The position numbers and the translations under genes were made by a program. The notes under the pieces were generated by a model. It saw only the letters and a list, made by a program, of their open reading frames with translations. It did no database searches and had not been told where the DNA came from. Shown one piece after another: positions 1 to 9,372 of a DNA stretch of 64,000 nucleotides (position 1 is the stretch's first letter; the number at the start of each line of letters is the position of its first letter). Source of the DNA: Mesorhizobium sp. ZC-5. Lineage in GTDB: Bacteria; Pseudomonadota; Alphaproteobacteria; Rhizobiales; Rhizobiaceae. The stretch is taken from assembly GCF_025753855.1 (NCBI RefSeq), contig NZ_JAOWPT010000002.1:930001-994000 (forward strand). The letters run 5' to 3'.

Positions 1-260
1 TTTTTCAGGCCGCTGGCGGCGAAATAAATTTAAAAAAAGTGCTTGACACATCCGCACTCTACACGGCCGGTGGATGACATGAACAACATGTGGATAACCA
101 CGTGTAAGCGCCTGAAGATATTGAATAAATAGTGCCAAGCGTCATTTGGACGACGATCCTGTGTGACGGCCTCAAATATCAGAAATCGCGCATGTGCCGG
201 CAAAGGATTTTTCCGCCCGGACCGGCTGCCGTTGGGTCAGTTTTGTAAGTGTTGTCCGGC
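1..260. other. Intergenic region left of rpsT, probably the dnaA upstream region
   Basis: No coding sequence is supported here. The stretch is AT-rich compared with the rest of the window (runs at about 20-40) and holds one perfect DnaA box. In Hyphomicrobiales rpsT commonly sits just upstream of dnaA on the same strand, so this is most likely the start of the dnaA regulatory region, with dnaA itself beyond the left edge. That placement is inference; dnaA is not in the window. I could not find a convincing promoter on the minus strand. Confidence 0.5.
89..97 (-). promoter_or_regulatory. DnaA box (perfect TTATCCACA)
   Basis: Read on the minus strand the nine bases are TTATCCACA, identical to the consensus DnaA-binding box. 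They lie in a partly palindromic context (CATGTGG at 87-93 opposite CCACGTG at 98-104, roughly). A degenerate copy with two mismatches lies at 69-77. The position next to rpsT suggests DnaA autoregulation or an origin-proximal site. Confidence 0.55.
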
Positions 261-292
261 AAACGAAAAAACCCGGCGGGTTAGGCCGGGTT
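261..292 (-). terminator. Rho-independent terminator of rpsT
   Basis: Perfect 8-bp stem AACCCGGC (270-277) and GCCGGGTT (285-292) with a 7-nt loop. On the minus strand it is followed by a T-rich tract (complement of 261-269). It lies 29 bases past the rpsT stop. Confidence 0.85.
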
Positions 293-320
293 CCTGAAAT
301 GGAAAATGCAAAAAGGACGT

Positions 321-587
321 TTAGACGCTCAGCGTCTTCAGCCGTTGCGCGAGGCGAGAAACCTTGCGCGAGGCTGTGTTCTTGTGGATGACGCCCTTGG
401 TGGCCGCGCGCATCAATTCAGGCTGAGCGGCCAGGAAGGCAGCCTCGGCTGCAGACTTGTCACCGGCTGCAAGAGCCTCCTCGACTTTGCGGACATAGGT
501 GCGCACGCGCGAGCGGCGGGTCTTGTTAGTCGCCGCACGGCGGGCGATCTTGCGCGTTGCCTTTTTGGCCGAAGAGGTGTTGGCCAT
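321..587 (-). CDS. rpsT: 30S ribosomal protein S20
   Basis: Small basic protein of 88 residues that binds 16S rRNA in the 30S subunit. The N-terminus ([17 protein letters not shown]) is the typical S20 start, and the whole chain is a Lys/Arg/Ala-rich helical protein of the family's usual length. A GAGAGG ribosome binding site precedes the ATG. It is a single-gene unit: its own promoter lies about 100 bases upstream and a strong terminator follows. Its place beside a DnaA-box region matches the rpsT-dnaA arrangement of related bacteria. Confidence 0.97.
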   Translation of the reverse strand: MANTSSAKKATRKIARRAATNKTRRSRVRTYVRKVEEALAAGDKSAAEAAFLAAQPELMRAATKGVIHKNTASRKVSRLAQRLKTLSV

Positions 588-685
588 GGTGCCTCTCTAT
601 CTGTCTATATTAGAACTGTGCTGCGATTAGCCGCAAAGCACAAAAAAACAAATGGGCAGCCGGAGGGCCACCTCAGTTGAGGCGG

Positions 686-714
686 CTTATAGTGTAGCTT
701 TTGCGGGGCGTCAA
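686..714 (-). promoter_or_regulatory. Sigma-70-type promoter of rpsT
   Basis: On the minus strand a -35 box TTGACG (709-714) and a -10 box TATAAG (686-691) are separated by exactly 17 bases. The predicted transcript would start near 679, leaving a leader of about 90 nt before rpsT. The close match to consensus fits a highly expressed ribosomal-protein gene. Confidence 0.75.
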
Positions 715-748
715 CGCCGCCTCATCTTCTTTTTCGGCCTGCCACGGA

Positions 749-1522
749 TCATCGGTTCTCGAATTTCGCTGCGCGTTTTTCGGTGAATGCCGTCATGCCT
801 TCTTTCTGGTCTTCCAGCGCGAACATCGAGTGGAAGACGCGGCGTTCGAAGCGCAGGCCTTCCGCCAGCGTCGTCTCGTAGGAGCGGTTGACGGCTTCCT
901 TCGTCATCATGACGGACGGTAGCGAGAAGTCCGCGATCTTGGATGCCGCCTTGAGCGCCTCGTCGACGATATCGGCCGTCGGAACCACCCGGGAGACGAG
1001 GCCAGAACGTTCGGCTTCCGCCGCATCCATCATGCGTCCGGTCAGACACATGTCCATCGCCTTCGACTTGCCGACAAAGCGCGTCAACCGCTGCGAGCCA
1101 CCCATGCCCGGCATGACGCCCAGCGTGATCTCGGGTTGACCGAATTTCGCGTTTTCGCCTGCAATGATGAAATCGCACATCATCGCCAGTTCGCAACCGC
1201 CGCCGAGCGCATAGCCTGCAACTGCAGCGATGATTGGTTTGCGGGTCCGGGTGAGACCTTCCCAGCCCGCGAAAAAATCCTCCAGATAGGCTTCGATATA
1301 GCTCTTGGCTTGCATCTCTCTAATGTCGGCGCCTGCTGCAAACGCCTTCTCAGAGCCGGTTATGACGATTGCGCCGACTTCCGTGTTGGCGTCGAACGCC
1401 TGCAGCGCGCCGACAACTTCTCCAAGCACCTGTGAATTGAGGGCGTTGAGTGCTTTGGGCCTGTTCAATGTAATCAGGCCGACCTTACCGCGCGTTTCAA
1501 CGATGATCGTTTCATAAGTCAT
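749..1522 (-). CDS. Enoyl-CoA hydratase (crotonase family)
   Basis: Short-chain enoyl-CoA hydratase of 257 residues, hydrating trans-2-enoyl-CoA to 3-hydroxyacyl-CoA in fatty-acid beta-oxidation. The crotonase features are present: the oxyanion-hole segments AFAAGAD (about 60-66) and ALGGG (about 105-109), and the two catalytic glutamates E111 (GGGCEL) and E131 (GQPE). GGAG lies about 8 bases before the ATG. It follows mutM with a gap of 38 bases, so co-transcription with deoB and mutM is plausible. The substrate range cannot be told from sequence. Confidence 0.92.
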   Translation of the reverse strand: MTYETIIVETRGKVGLITLNRPKALNALNSQVLGEVVGALQAFDANTEVGAIVITGSEKAFAAGADIREMQAKSYIEAYLEDFFAGWEGLTRTRKPIIAAVAGYALGGGCELAMMCDFIIAGENAKFGQPEITLGVMPGMGGSQRLTRFVGKSKAMDMCLTGRMMDAAEAERSGLVSRVVPTADIVDEALKAASKIADFSLPSVMMTKEAVNRSYETTLAEGLRFERRVFHSMFALEDQKEGMTAFTEKRAAKFENR

Positions 1523-1560
1523 GGCAAATCTCCGGGCAAACTGGATGCCAGTCGCTTAGC

Positions 1561-2454
1561 CTAGTGCTGGCAGGTCGGGCAATGAAAAGTGGAACGGCCG
1601 CTTTGCACGAAGCGGTGGATCGTCCCACCGCAGCCCGGCTTGAGGCAAGGTTGGCCTTCGCGGTCGTAGACGGAGAAGGAATGCTGGAAATAGCCAAGCG
1701 ACCCGTCCGTCCTGATGTGATCCCTGAGTGACGAGCCGCCCGCGTCGATCGCATCCGCGATCACATTGCGGATTGCCTCGGCAAGCCTGTTGCTGCGTTC
1801 CGACATCTTGCCAGGCGTAGCGGCGATCGTTCCGGCTATGCGGCGCGGCGACAGGCCGGCGCGCCATAGAGCTTCGGCGACGTAGATGTTGCCGAGCCCG
1901 GCGATAATGGTCTGGTCCAGGAGCGCGGCCTTCAGCGGCGCTTTCCTGCCGCGCATCAAATCGGCCAGCAGTGCGCCATCGAGCGTGTTTCCCGTTGGTT
2001 CGACGCCGAGATTGGCAAGCATGGGGTGCTGATCGAGTTCTCCATTCTCCGCAAAGAGCATGAACCCGAAGCGTCTCGGATCGTTGAAGACAACCCGAGA
2101 TTCCTCTCCACCGGAAGAGCGCACATGGAACACCACATGATCATGCGCGGCATCCTTGGAGCGCTCGTGATGAAAGACGCCCGGTGTATCCGAGTGGTTA
2201 TCGTTCTCGATGCGAAAGGATCCGGACATGCCGAGGTGGCAGATGAGGATAGGTCCTTCATTGGTATGAGCAGCCAGATATTTGGCCCGGCGGCCAAGTG
2301 CCGTGACCGTACGCCCGGTCAATCGCTCGGCAAACCGCTCCGGAAACGGAAAGCGCAGATCAGGGCGCCTCATTTCGACGCGCTCGATAAAAGCGTTCTC
2401 GAGGACCGGTTGCAGGCCGCGCCGGACGGTTTCCACCTCGGGAAGCTCAGGCAT
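1561..2454 (-). CDS. mutM: Formamidopyrimidine-DNA glycosylase
   Basis: Base-excision repair enzyme (Fpg) that removes 8-oxoguanine and nicks the abasic site. The protein of 297 residues starts MPELPEVET, giving the catalytic N-terminal proline and the adjacent glutamate. The helix-two-turn-helix [12 protein letters not shown] is present, and the C-terminus has the four-cysteine zinc finger (CLKPGC and CPTC). The frame stays open 44 codons upstream, but the catalytic Pro must follow the initiator Met, so 2454 is the start. The start overlaps the deoB stop by 8 bases, implying translational coupling. Confidence 0.97.
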   Translation of the reverse strand: MPELPEVETVRRGLQPVLENAFIERVEMRRPDLRFPFPERFAERLTGRTVTALGRRAKYLAAHTNEGPILICHLGMSGSFRIENDNHSDTPGVFHHERSKDAAHDHVVFHVRSSGGEESRVVFNDPRRFGFMLFAENGELDQHPMLANLGVEPTGNTLDGALLADLMRGRKAPLKAALLDQTIIAGLGNIYVAEALWRAGLSPRRIAGTIAATPGKMSERSNRLAEAIRNVIADAIDAGGSSLRDHIRTDGSLGYFQHSFSVYDREGQPCLKPGCGGTIHRFVQSGRSTFHCPTCQH

Positions 2455-3691
2455 TTGCAGCGATGGCCTGATAGAAGGAAGTGCCGTGGGGGCCGGGGGC
2501 AAGCACCAGATGCTGGGCGACCGTTTCACCGATGTCGGCGAAGGTAGAGCGCACCCCGATATCTCCACCGCGCAGGCCTGGCCCAATACCTATGACCGGA
2601 ACGCGCTCCCGTGTGTGATCCGTGCCTTTCCAGGAAGGATCGCAGCCGTGATCTGCCGTCAGCAGAAGGATGTCGCCTTTGCGAAGCCTGGAAATCGCCT
2701 CCGGTAGCCGCTGGTCGAAGGCCTCAAGTGCGGCGGCGTATCCGGCAATATCCCGGCGATGGCCGAAAAGCGTGTCGAAATCGACAAAATTCGCGAATAC
2801 CAGATCGCCATCTTCGGCATCGTCGATACCACCAAGCGCGGCATCGAACATCGCCATGTTTCCAGCGGCCTTGCGCACTTCGGAAACCCCGCGATGGGCG
2901 AATATGTCACCGATCTTGCCGATACCGATCACCCGGCTTCCACGTTCGACCAGCCGGTCGAGCAGCGTCGGCTCGGGCGGTGGCACGGCAAAATCACGCC
3001 GATTGGCGGTACGTTCGAAGGTTGCTGCCGTTTCGCCGATAAATGGCCGCGCGATGACCCGGCCAATATTCAGCGGATCGACCAGCTTGCGCACGATCCT
3101 GCAGAGCTCGTAAAGCCGCTCGAGGCCGAAACGGGTTTCATGCGCGGCGATCTGAAACACGGAATCGGCGGACGTATAGCAGATCGGCTTCCCCGTCCCG
3201 ATGTGTTCTTCCCCGAACCCCGCAATGACCTCCGTTCCGGAGGCGTGGCGGTCCCCGAGAATTCCCGGCAGTCCGGCCTGCTCCACGATAGCGGAGGTCA
3301 GGGATGCGGGGAAAGTCGGTATGGTTTGCGGAAAATAGCCCCAATCGAACCGGACTGGTACCGCGGCGATTTCCCAATGGCCGGATGGCGTATCTTTCCC
3401 ACTCGATATTTCATCCGCCGCTCCAAAGAACGCTGATTTGGCTACCGAGATCTCATCTAGGTTTCCAGAAATGTTTCCGTCCGCAATGCTGGCGGCCTTT
3501 GCAAGGCCCAGGGCCATCATGTTTGGCACTTTCAGCGGACCCGACCGCACGCCGTCCCTGTCCGCCTCACCGCTGCTGCACGCTTTCACGATGTGGCCGA
3601 AAGTATTTGAGCCCTGGTCGCCAAAACGCGCCGCATCAGCGGCTCCGCCAATGCCGAATGAATCCAGAACAAAAATAAAAGCGCGTGTCAT
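2447..3691 (-). CDS. deoB: Phosphopentomutase
   Basis: Interconverts (deoxy)ribose 1-phosphate and 5-phosphate in nucleoside salvage. The 414-residue protein belongs to the alkaline-phosphatase superfamily; it starts [17 protein letters not shown] with the metal-binding Asp10, has the phosphorylation-site segment [11 protein letters not shown] and the C-terminal metal site DHGCDPSW...TDHTRE. The frame is open 25 codons upstream, but family alignment favours the ATG at 3691, although its ribosome binding site is weak. It lies between the TadE genes and mutM, all leftward. Confidence 0.96.
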   Translation of the reverse strand: MTRAFIFVLDSFGIGGAADAARFGDQGSNTFGHIVKACSSGEADRDGVRSGPLKVPNMMALGLAKAASIADGNISGNLDEISVAKSAFFGAADEISSGKDTPSGHWEIAAVPVRFDWGYFPQTIPTFPASLTSAIVEQAGLPGILGDRHASGTEVIAGFGEEHIGTGKPICYTSADSVFQIAAHETRFGLERLYELCRIVRKLVDPLNIGRVIARPFIGETAATFERTANRRDFAVPPPEPTLLDRLVERGSRVIGIGKIGDIFAHRGVSEVRKAAGNMAMFDAALGGIDDAEDGDLVFANFVDFDTLFGHRRDIAGYAAALEAFDQRLPEAISRLRKGDILLLTADHGCDPSWKGTDHTRERVPVIGIGPGLRGGDIGVRSTFADIGETVAQHLVLAPGPHGTSFYQAIAANA

Positions 3692-3831
3692 ATGTCCGGG
3701 TCGGGCTATTTGGAGACCTCCAGACATAGGATTGATCGATGTGATTGGCAATTCGAAAGCCGGCACTCTGCAATGAGAGCTGACATCTCACTGGCGCAGA
3801 TCGAGGCACGAGGACGAGAAGTATCCGCGCC

Positions 3832-4467
3832 TCACTTGGCGCAGTCGTCACAGGGGATCGTTTGGCTCACGCGTGGCCGGAGGTAGTAGGTTTCCCCCAT
3901 TGAGTACACCGGACGAGACGCCTTCAAGCCGAGCACGGCTTCCTTGCCACCCTCCCAGGAAATGACCGGCAGATAGTCCAGTATGCTATCCACGCGAATA
4001 ATAAAGCTGCCAGGGGTTCTGAGTTTTTCGGGGATGATTGTCGGGTCTCCCTCCAGCGTGCCGGAACCATATTTGTACGACCAGGCGACGTTGGTTTTTA
4101 TTGCCCCTGCGTCCTCCACTGTTTCGAGCGCTGTGACGACGATTGTCGGATCTGATCTGTTGTAGGGTTGAATGATCCCGCCGCCCATCTCCGTAATGCC
4201 TTCGAGCTCGGTTGGGCTCATCTTTGGCTGCTGGGCGATCAGATCGCCGATCGTGCTTCCCGCGCGCCCAACTTTCCTGCTGGTATCGATAGCGAGTGCC
4301 AGTTCCCAGGTGACAAGGCACATCGCCAGCATCAAGGGAACGACCAGCGCGAATTCAATCGCGGCGACACCTTGTCGGTCGTGAACAAGGCGCCCGATGC
4401 GGTTGTGTGCCAGGACACGGACCCGCATAGCCACTGCCTTCACCAGATTAGACAATACCTGAACCAT
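3832..4467 (-). CDS. TadE-like pilus assembly pseudopilin (second copy)
   Basis: Protein of about 211 residues with the TadE-like signature: a short basic N-terminus, then AAIEFALVVPLMLAMCL followed by a single hydrophobic helix, and a periplasmic C-terminal domain. Such minor pseudopilins are processed by the prepilin peptidase and needed for Flp pilus assembly. The ATG at 4467 is chosen because GGGGAG lies 9 bases before it; the ATG at 4488, overlapping the previous stop as ATGA, has no ribosome binding site. It could equally be named TadF. Confidence 0.85.
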   Translation of the reverse strand: MVQVLSNLVKAVAMRVRVLAHNRIGRLVHDRQGVAAIEFALVVPLMLAMCLVTWELALAIDTSRKVGRAGSTIGDLIAQQPKMSPTELEGITEMGGGIIQPYNRSDPTIVVTALETVEDAGAIKTNVAWSYKYGSGTLEGDPTIIPEKLRTPGSFIIRVDSILDYLPVISWEGGKEAVLGLKASRPVYSMGETYYLRPRVSQTIPCDDCAK

Positions 4468-4484
4468 ATCCGTTCGCTCCCCGT

Positions 4485-5081
4485 TCATTCGTTAAACGGT
4501 TCGTTTTGCCAAATGGCGGTGGCGAGAAGCAGTATTTTGTTGTCCTTCAAGGTCGACAGGCTTTTCTGCATGAGGTTGGTCATGATCGGCCATGGGTAGA
4601 GCACGCGCAGCCTGTTCTTTTGCGTATTTTTACCCGGGTCGAAATCAGCCAAACTGTCATCGATCTCCCTGTCGAGACGATTGGTGCCCTTGAGAGGCAT
4701 TTTGAATTCTGCCAGTTCGTCAAAAGTGTCCGCATGCCTGAGATCGATCACCAGACCGGGGCAATTGCTTGCGACCATTACCTCCAGCCTTCCACAGATG
4801 AAGTCGCGTACCTTTGTGTCGGTCTTCAAGTCGTCGCCCTTGAGCTGGCCAGTTCGTATCTGCCGCGAGATATCATCGACGGCATTCGCCATCACTTGCT
4901 GAGCCGCAAAGGAAATGCAGGTCTCAAGAATAGCGAAAAGCAGAAGCAGAAACGGCAGCGCCAGCATGCTGAACTCGATTGCGGTGGTGCCGTCGCGGTC
5001 GCGGTAAAATCGCGAGAAAATACGAAAACGTCGCCTCGCAGCGTTTTGCCGCTTACGATCGGGTCTGCGTTCAGTGCCCAT
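4485..5081 (-). CDS. TadE-like pilus assembly pseudopilin (first copy)
   Basis: About 198 residues. A very basic N-terminal stretch is followed by the TadE motif TTAIEFSMLALPFLLLLFA, one membrane helix and a periplasmic domain with two cysteines (CGRLEVMVASNC). The ATG at 5081 with GGGG upstream is preferred over an in-frame TTG at 5129. It is the first gene of a leftward tadE-tadE pair that is probably translated in a coupled way. The pair presumably supplies minor subunits to the pilus encoded by the rightward cpa genes. Confidence 0.85.
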   Translation of the reverse strand: MGTERRPDRKRQNAARRRFRIFSRFYRDRDGTTAIEFSMLALPFLLLLFAILETCISFAAQQVMANAVDDISRQIRTGQLKGDDLKTDTKVRDFICGRLEVMVASNCPGLVIDLRHADTFDELAEFKMPLKGTNRLDREIDDSLADFDPGKNTQKNRLRVLYPWPIMTNLMQKSLSTLKDNKILLLATAIWQNEPFNE

Positions 5082-5235
5082 TTTCAGCCCCAGCCAACAT
5101 CGAGCAGTAAGGCCAGGACGATATCGCAAACCTGTTGCGTTCCGGTTTGGATGATCTCTAAAAGATTAGCCGTCAGATTTACTGGCGACTAACCAAAAAG
5201 CTGACCAAAGATATCCGTATATATAGAGCATCGTG

Positions 5236-5664
5236 TCACTGGCCGATTTCGGCTTCGGACATCCTCTCGGCATCGCTCTTGTATGAGCCTTCGCAATAAG
5301 GCGTGCAGGACAATGTCTGAATATCCGCGCGTCTATAGATGCGCACGGATTGGGCCGTTTGCCGCACGACCGTCACCTGTTCATCTATGACGGCTGCTCC
5401 ATCGCTGTCCAGGACGACGAGGTTGGTAACGCCAAAACCCCTGCCCGTGAGGATGATAGTGTTGGCATCCTGCACCGAAGCATCGGCGATGGCCGGATTA
5501 CCCACGACGATCGTGTCCGCAGCGCGCGCGAGCTTCACGATCCTTGCCTGGTTCATGATCACTTCGATGCCCGGCTCCGCCTGGGCGCCGGTAGCCGCAG
5601 CCAATGCAGCAACGGAAATCGCGGCATGCAGAAAGAAGACTTTGAAAGATTGGGTCAGGCGCAT
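5236..5664 (-). CDS. Secreted stand-alone secretin N-domain (CpaC-like) protein
   Basis: 142 residues with a clear signal peptide (hydrophobic core, AAATGAQA cleavage region near residue 29). The mature part matches the pilus-assembly N-terminal domain of CpaC secretins: IVVGNPAIADASV followed by GFGVTNLVVLD. The channel-forming secretin domain is absent; the protein ends with a short tail containing two cysteines (CTPYC). It is a paralogue of the N-domain of CpaC encoded at 7808. It may be a periplasmic accessory of the pilus channel; that role is inference. Confidence 0.8.
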   Translation of the reverse strand: MRLTQSFKVFFLHAAISVAALAAATGAQAEPGIEVIMNQARIVKLARAADTIVVGNPAIADASVQDANTIILTGRGFGVTNLVVLDSDGAAVIDEQVTVVRQTAQSVRIYRRADIQTLSCTPYCEGSYKSDAERMSEAEIGQ

Positions 5665-5975
5665 ACTACTTTTCCCCGCAGAAAGTGTTCAGGGAAAATG
5701 AACGATATTGGTGAACCAACGGTTAAGCACGGAATTGTCGGTCGCTGGATTCAATCTCCATTCGGTCCATGTGGGAGACCGAGAACTGAAACTCGCAAAC
5801 GATTGGCATTTTAGGATACGCTTAACCAACAGTCGTCGAACATTCTGGAAAGAATTCGGTAAGGCTATTTCTTAAGCCGAATGAAAGAGCTCTCTCATAA
5901 ATTGGCCACATCCGATCGGCGCATGCAGAACAGTCGACGGAAGTGCTGTTAACATGTGGAGTAAGGAGCTCTCGT
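5665..5975. promoter_or_regulatory. Divergent intergenic region ahead of pilA
   Basis: 311 bases between the leftward secretin-domain gene and rightward pilA. No coding sequence is supported. It must carry promoters for both directions. Several TTAAC/GTTAA half-sites (about 5721, 5821, 5949) recall CtrA half-sites, but no copy has the full spacing, so I do not call an operator. Confidence 0.4.
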
Positions 5976-6158
5976 ATGACTAAGCTTTTCGCACGTTTTC
6001 TGAAAGACGAATCCGGCGCCACCGCCATCGAATACGGCCTCATCGCCGCCCTCATCGCCTTGGCGATCATGGCTGGTGCAACTCAGATCGGTAGCGCGCT
6101 CGACCTGACCTTTACGAGTATTGGTTCGACGCTCGACACCGCAAACGAGGCTAATTAA
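5976..6158 (+). CDS. pilA: Flp-family type IVb pilin
   Basis: Major pilin of 60 residues. After a short basic leader the sequence reads ESG-ATAIEYGLIAALIALA: the prepilin peptidase should cut after Gly14, placing Glu19 at position +5 and Tyr20 at +6, the Flp hallmark. A hydrophobic helix follows and the protein ends soon after. The frame is open 11 codons earlier, but AGGAG at 5964 fits the ATG at 5976. A strong terminator follows the stop, so pilA can be made in excess over the assembly genes. Confidence 0.95.
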   Translation: MTKLFARFLKDESGATAIEYGLIAALIALAIMAGATQIGSALDLTFTSIGSTLDTANEAN

Positions 6159-6186
6159 CGATGTAGATTCCGGTTAGTCCGGAACG

Positions 6187-6217
6187 AAAAAGGCCGCTCA
6201 GTTTGGGCGGCCTTTTT
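6187..6217 (+). terminator. Rho-independent terminator after pilA
   Basis: Eleven-base stem AAAAAGGCCGC (6187-6197) with GCGGCCTTTTT (6207-6217) and a 9-nt loop, ending in a T-run. It separates the abundant pilin message from the downstream cpa genes. Confidence 0.9.
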
Positions 6218-6303
6218 CAATTTTCTAGAACGATAAATGCTTCACCGTTGCTTAAGCGTGGCGCCTTAGGATGCGGTTGTTCAGCATTGCTACAGGACAA
6301 ATC

Positions 6304-6825
6304 ATGCTTGAAGCGCTCATCTTCGTCGTCTTTCCGTTCTGCATGGTTTACGCGGCACTCTCCGACATAGTGTCGATGACGATCGCCAACCGGATTTCGG
6401 CAATTTTGTTGCTGACATTTGCGGTTGTCGCCCCTTTCACCGGAATGGAATGGTCAACTTATGCCTGGCATTTCGCGGCAGGCGGTGTCGTGCTCCTGGT
6501 AGCGTTCGGCCTTTTTGCTCTAGGCGGCATGGGAGGCGGAGACGCGAAATTGCTTGCCGCCACCTCCGTCTGGATGGGTTTCGATCAACAGCTCCTGGGG
6601 TACCTGATCAATTCAGCCTTCCTGGGAGGGCTGCTGACGCTTTTCATCCTCTTGTACCGCTGGTCGCCCTTGTCGGCCCGTACGGGAGGAAACATATTCC
6701 TTCGGCACTTCGCAGATGAAAAGTCGGGCGTCCCCTATGGGATTGCCTTGGGTATTGGCGGGTTGATGGCGTATCCGAACTCTCCGATGATGCTCTGGGC
6801 CGTCAGCCGCTTATCAGTCGACTGA
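6304..6825 (+). CDS. cpaA: Prepilin peptidase CpaA (A24 family)
   Basis: Integral membrane aspartyl protease of 173 residues that removes the leader of Flp pilin and TadE-like proteins. The two catalytic aspartates are visible: Asp21 in AALSD and Asp80 in GMGGGDAK, the GxGD motif. About five to six hydrophobic segments span the protein. It lacks the N-terminal methylase domain of PilD, as is usual for CpaA/TadV. The ATG at 6304 has AGGA 8 bases upstream; another in-frame ATG at 6271 is poorly placed. Confidence 0.93.
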   Translation: MLEALIFVVFPFCMVYAALSDIVSMTIANRISAILLLTFAVVAPFTGMEWSTYAWHFAAGGVVLLVAFGLFALGGMGGGDAKLLAATSVWMGFDQQLLGYLINSAFLGGLLTLFILLYRWSPLSARTGGNIFLRHFADEKSGVPYGIALGIGGLMAYPNSPMMLWAVSRLSVD

Positions 6826-7001
6826 TCTCCTACTCATCAAGTTCTGTTAATGCGGCAGCCGGCAGCAATGCCGATCGTTAAGTCGAACGTATTTGCATAA
6901 ACTTTAAATTAATCACGATCGTAAGGATTGCATTAACCGTAATTTGACGATTGGCGCTGCAATCTCCCCCTGGGCTAGGTGGTCGGAGCAAGGATCCGGG
7001 G

Positions 7002-7811
7002 ATGGCGGCGTCACGACTGATAATCTTGAGTGTTGCGGTGGCTGCGGCCGGCGGGGCCGGCTACATCGCAAAGAACATGGCAGGCACGCCTCAGCAGGAG
7101 GCATCCGTCGTCGCGGCGGAACCGGCGCTTGCTCTGACGGAAGTCCTCGTCCTGTCTGGCGACGTACCGCTGGGGGCGACGGTCGACGGCCAGATCCGCT
7201 GGCAGCAGTGGCCCACCGACGCGGTCGGCGAGAATTTCATAACACGCGACGGCGAAGCTGACGCGATGGACAAGCTCAAGGGATCCATTGCCCGCATCGC
7301 GATGTTCAAAGGTGAGCCGCTTCGTCGCTCGAAGCTGATTGGTGACGGCCAAAGTTTCATGTCGTCCATTCTGCCGTCCGGCAAACGGGCTATTGCCACC
7401 CAGATAGCGGCCGACACCTCCGCGGGCGGCTTCATCCTTCCCAACGACTATGTCGACGTGATCATGACGCGCCGCTCGCAGGCGACGGGTGGCGGTGAAG
7501 GTTTCATCACCGAAACCATACTGAAGAACATACGGGTCCTGGCGATCGACCAGGCGATCCAGGAAGACGAAGAAGGTCGCAAGGTCAAGGTGGGCGAAAC
7601 GGCCACGTTGGAACTTACACCGCAGCAGGCCGAGATCATCACGGTTGCGCAGCAAATGGCTGACCGGTTGACACTCGCCCTTCGCCCGATCGCCGACGCC
7701 CAGGAGAAGTCCGACGGTGAAGCCGACTATCTGGTTTCAGGTAATGGTCGCCGGGGCACTGTTCGGCTGATCAAATCCGGCGAAGTTTCCGAAGTGGGGG
7801 CAAGGAAATGA
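7002..7811 (+). CDS. cpaB: Flp pilus assembly protein CpaB (RcpC)
   Basis: About 269 residues. An N-terminal membrane anchor (LIILSVAVAAAGGAGYIA) is followed by a SAF-type domain (residues about 45-110) and the RcpC domain with GFILPNDYVDVIMTRR. It acts in the periplasm with the secretin CpaC. The ATG at 7002 is preferred to 6951 because AGGA and GGGG lie just upstream. The stop overlaps the cpaC start (ATGA). The 176-base gap upstream probably carries the promoter of the assembly operon. Confidence 0.93.
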   Translation: MAASRLIILSVAVAAAGGAGYIAKNMAGTPQQEASVVAAEPALALTEVLVLSGDVPLGATVDGQIRWQQWPTDAVGENFITRDGEADAMDKLKGSIARIAMFKGEPLRRSKLIGDGQSFMSSILPSGKRAIATQIAADTSAGGFILPNDYVDVIMTRRSQATGGGEGFITETILKNIRVLAIDQAIQEDEEGRKVKVGETATLELTPQQAEIITVAQQMADRLTLALRPIADAQEKSDGEADYLVSGNGRRGTVRLIKSGEVSEVGARK

Positions 7812-9358
7812 TGTCAAAGACCCGCCAGGACGCGGTTACGTCAGACGACAGGGAACAACGCCGTGCGTTTCGCTGGACGACCGCACTCGCGACCGCGGCC
7901 TTTCTCGCACTGACGACCGTTGTTGGTGGCAATGGTGCTGCCGCAGCAGGCACCACACAGATCGGGACGACGGCGGGAGCGCAACGCATCAAGCTCGGCC
8001 TCAACAAATCCGTGGTCATCGACCTGCCAAGCGACGCCTACGACATCCTGGTTGCAAACCCCGGTGTAGCCGATGCCGTCACCCGCTCGGCGCGACGTAT
8101 CTATCTGTTCGGCAAACAGGTGGGCGAAACCAACATCTTCGTCTTCGGTCCAAACGGCGAGCAGGTGGCCAGTCTCGACCTTGCCATCGAGCGGGATGTC
8201 GCCGGTCTCGAAGATTACCTGAAGCGGTTCATACCGAATTCCGACATCACCGTCGAACTTCTGAACGACAACGTCGTCCTGACCGGCACGGTCGAGACGC
8301 CGCTCGATGCGTCGCGTGCCGCTCAACTGGCAACCGCCTTCGTGACGGGCGGCGAAGCGACCACCGGCCAGTATTCACAGACCGCCGCCGGCGGTTCCAG
8401 CGACAGCGGCGTCGCTATCGACAACCCTGACCAGGTGCGGCAGCAAAGCGCGATCATCAACCTGATACAAATCATCGGCGAGGATCAGGTTACACTGAAA
8501 GTGACGGTGGCCGAGGTGAGCCGCTCGGTCATGAAACAGCTCGGCGTCAGCATGATCGCATCGGGCGACAGCAACGGCATCAGCTGGAGCGCTATCAGCG
8601 AAACGTTCGCAGGCCTCGGCAAGCCGATATCAGGCTCCGGCGGGCACATAGGCACCTCCATGCTCGACACCTACCTCAATGCGATGGAGCAGTCAGGGGT
8701 CATGAAGACGCTCGCCGAGCCGACGCTGACGGCGGTTTCGGGCGAAAAGGCGACATTCAAGGTAGGCGGCGAATTCAACCTCATCACCGGGGTTTCGGAA
8801 GCCGTCTCCGACGAAAACCAGACCGGTCTAAGAACGTACGAGATGACCAAGCTCGAGTACGGCATCGGCCTGGAGTTTCAACCTGTGGTGCTTTCGCCCG
8901 GACGCATCAGCCTCAAGGTCAGGACGTCCGTTTCCGAACCGACCACCGAGGGCTCGGTCGCCATCGGTAACACCAACATGCTGTCCATACGCAAGCGCCT
9001 GGCCGACACCACCGTGGAACTGCCGTCCGGCGGCTCCATGATGATTGCCGGGCTTGTCAGGGATGACATCAGGCAGGCCGTCAACGGACTTCCAGGCCTG
9101 TCCAAGGTTCCCGTGCTCGGGACGCTTTTCCGCAGCCGTGACTTCGTGCGCAACGAGACGGAACTCGTCATCATCGTGACGCCGTATCTATCCAAGCCGG
9201 TGGCGCGCAATGCGCTGGCCAAGCCCGATGACAATTTCAACGCGGCCAGCGATGGCGCCGGAATGTTCCTTGGCCGGGTCAACCGCGTCTACGGCACCAT
9301 GCAGACTGACAAACCAAACGGCCGCTACCACGGTGTGGTCGGCTACATCTACAAATGA
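7808..9358 (+). CDS. cpaC: Flp pilus outer-membrane secretin CpaC (RcpA)
   Basis: Outer-membrane channel subunit of 516 residues. A signal peptide lies near residues 22-47, followed by the pilus N-terminal domain (ILVANPGVADAV; VGETNIFVFG), a BON-like segment and the secretin domain (GGEFNLITG; VELPSGGSMMIAGL; PVLGTLFRS; ELVIIVTPYL). The length is typical. AAGGA precedes the start, which overlaps cpaB by 4 bases. Downstream cpaD starts within a few bases, so this is one tightly packed operon. Confidence 0.95.
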   Translation: MMSKTRQDAVTSDDREQRRAFRWTTALATAAFLALTTVVGGNGAAAAGTTQIGTTAGAQRIKLGLNKSVVIDLPSDAYDILVANPGVADAVTRSARRIYLFGKQVGETNIFVFGPNGEQVASLDLAIERDVAGLEDYLKRFIPNSDITVELLNDNVVLTGTVETPLDASRAAQLATAFVTGGEATTGQYSQTAAGGSSDSGVAIDNPDQVRQQSAIINLIQIIGEDQVTLKVTVAEVSRSVMKQLGVSMIASGDSNGISWSAISETFAGLGKPISGSGGHIGTSMLDTYLNAMEQSGVMKTLAEPTLTAVSGEKATFKVGGEFNLITGVSEAVSDENQTGLRTYEMTKLEYGIGLEFQPVVLSPGRISLKVRTSVSEPTTEGSVAIGNTNMLSIRKRLADTTVELPSGGSMMIAGLVRDDIRQAVNGLPGLSKVPVLGTLFRSRDFVRNETELVIIVTPYLSKPVARNALAKPDDNFNAASDGAGMFLGRVNRVYGTMQTDKPNGRYHGVVGYIYK

Positions 9359-9372
9359 TCGAGGGTGGTGGC

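Noticed and set aside
43-71. TTGACA at 43-48 as a plus-strand promoter
   Set aside because: No -10 element is found 16-18 bases downstream (GCCGGT), and transcription would oppose rpsT.
5710-6950. CtrA operators near pilA and cpaB
   Set aside because: Several TTAA half-sites exist, the best being TTAA-N7-TTGA near 6932, but no perfect TTAA-N7-TTAA was found, so the call is not supported.
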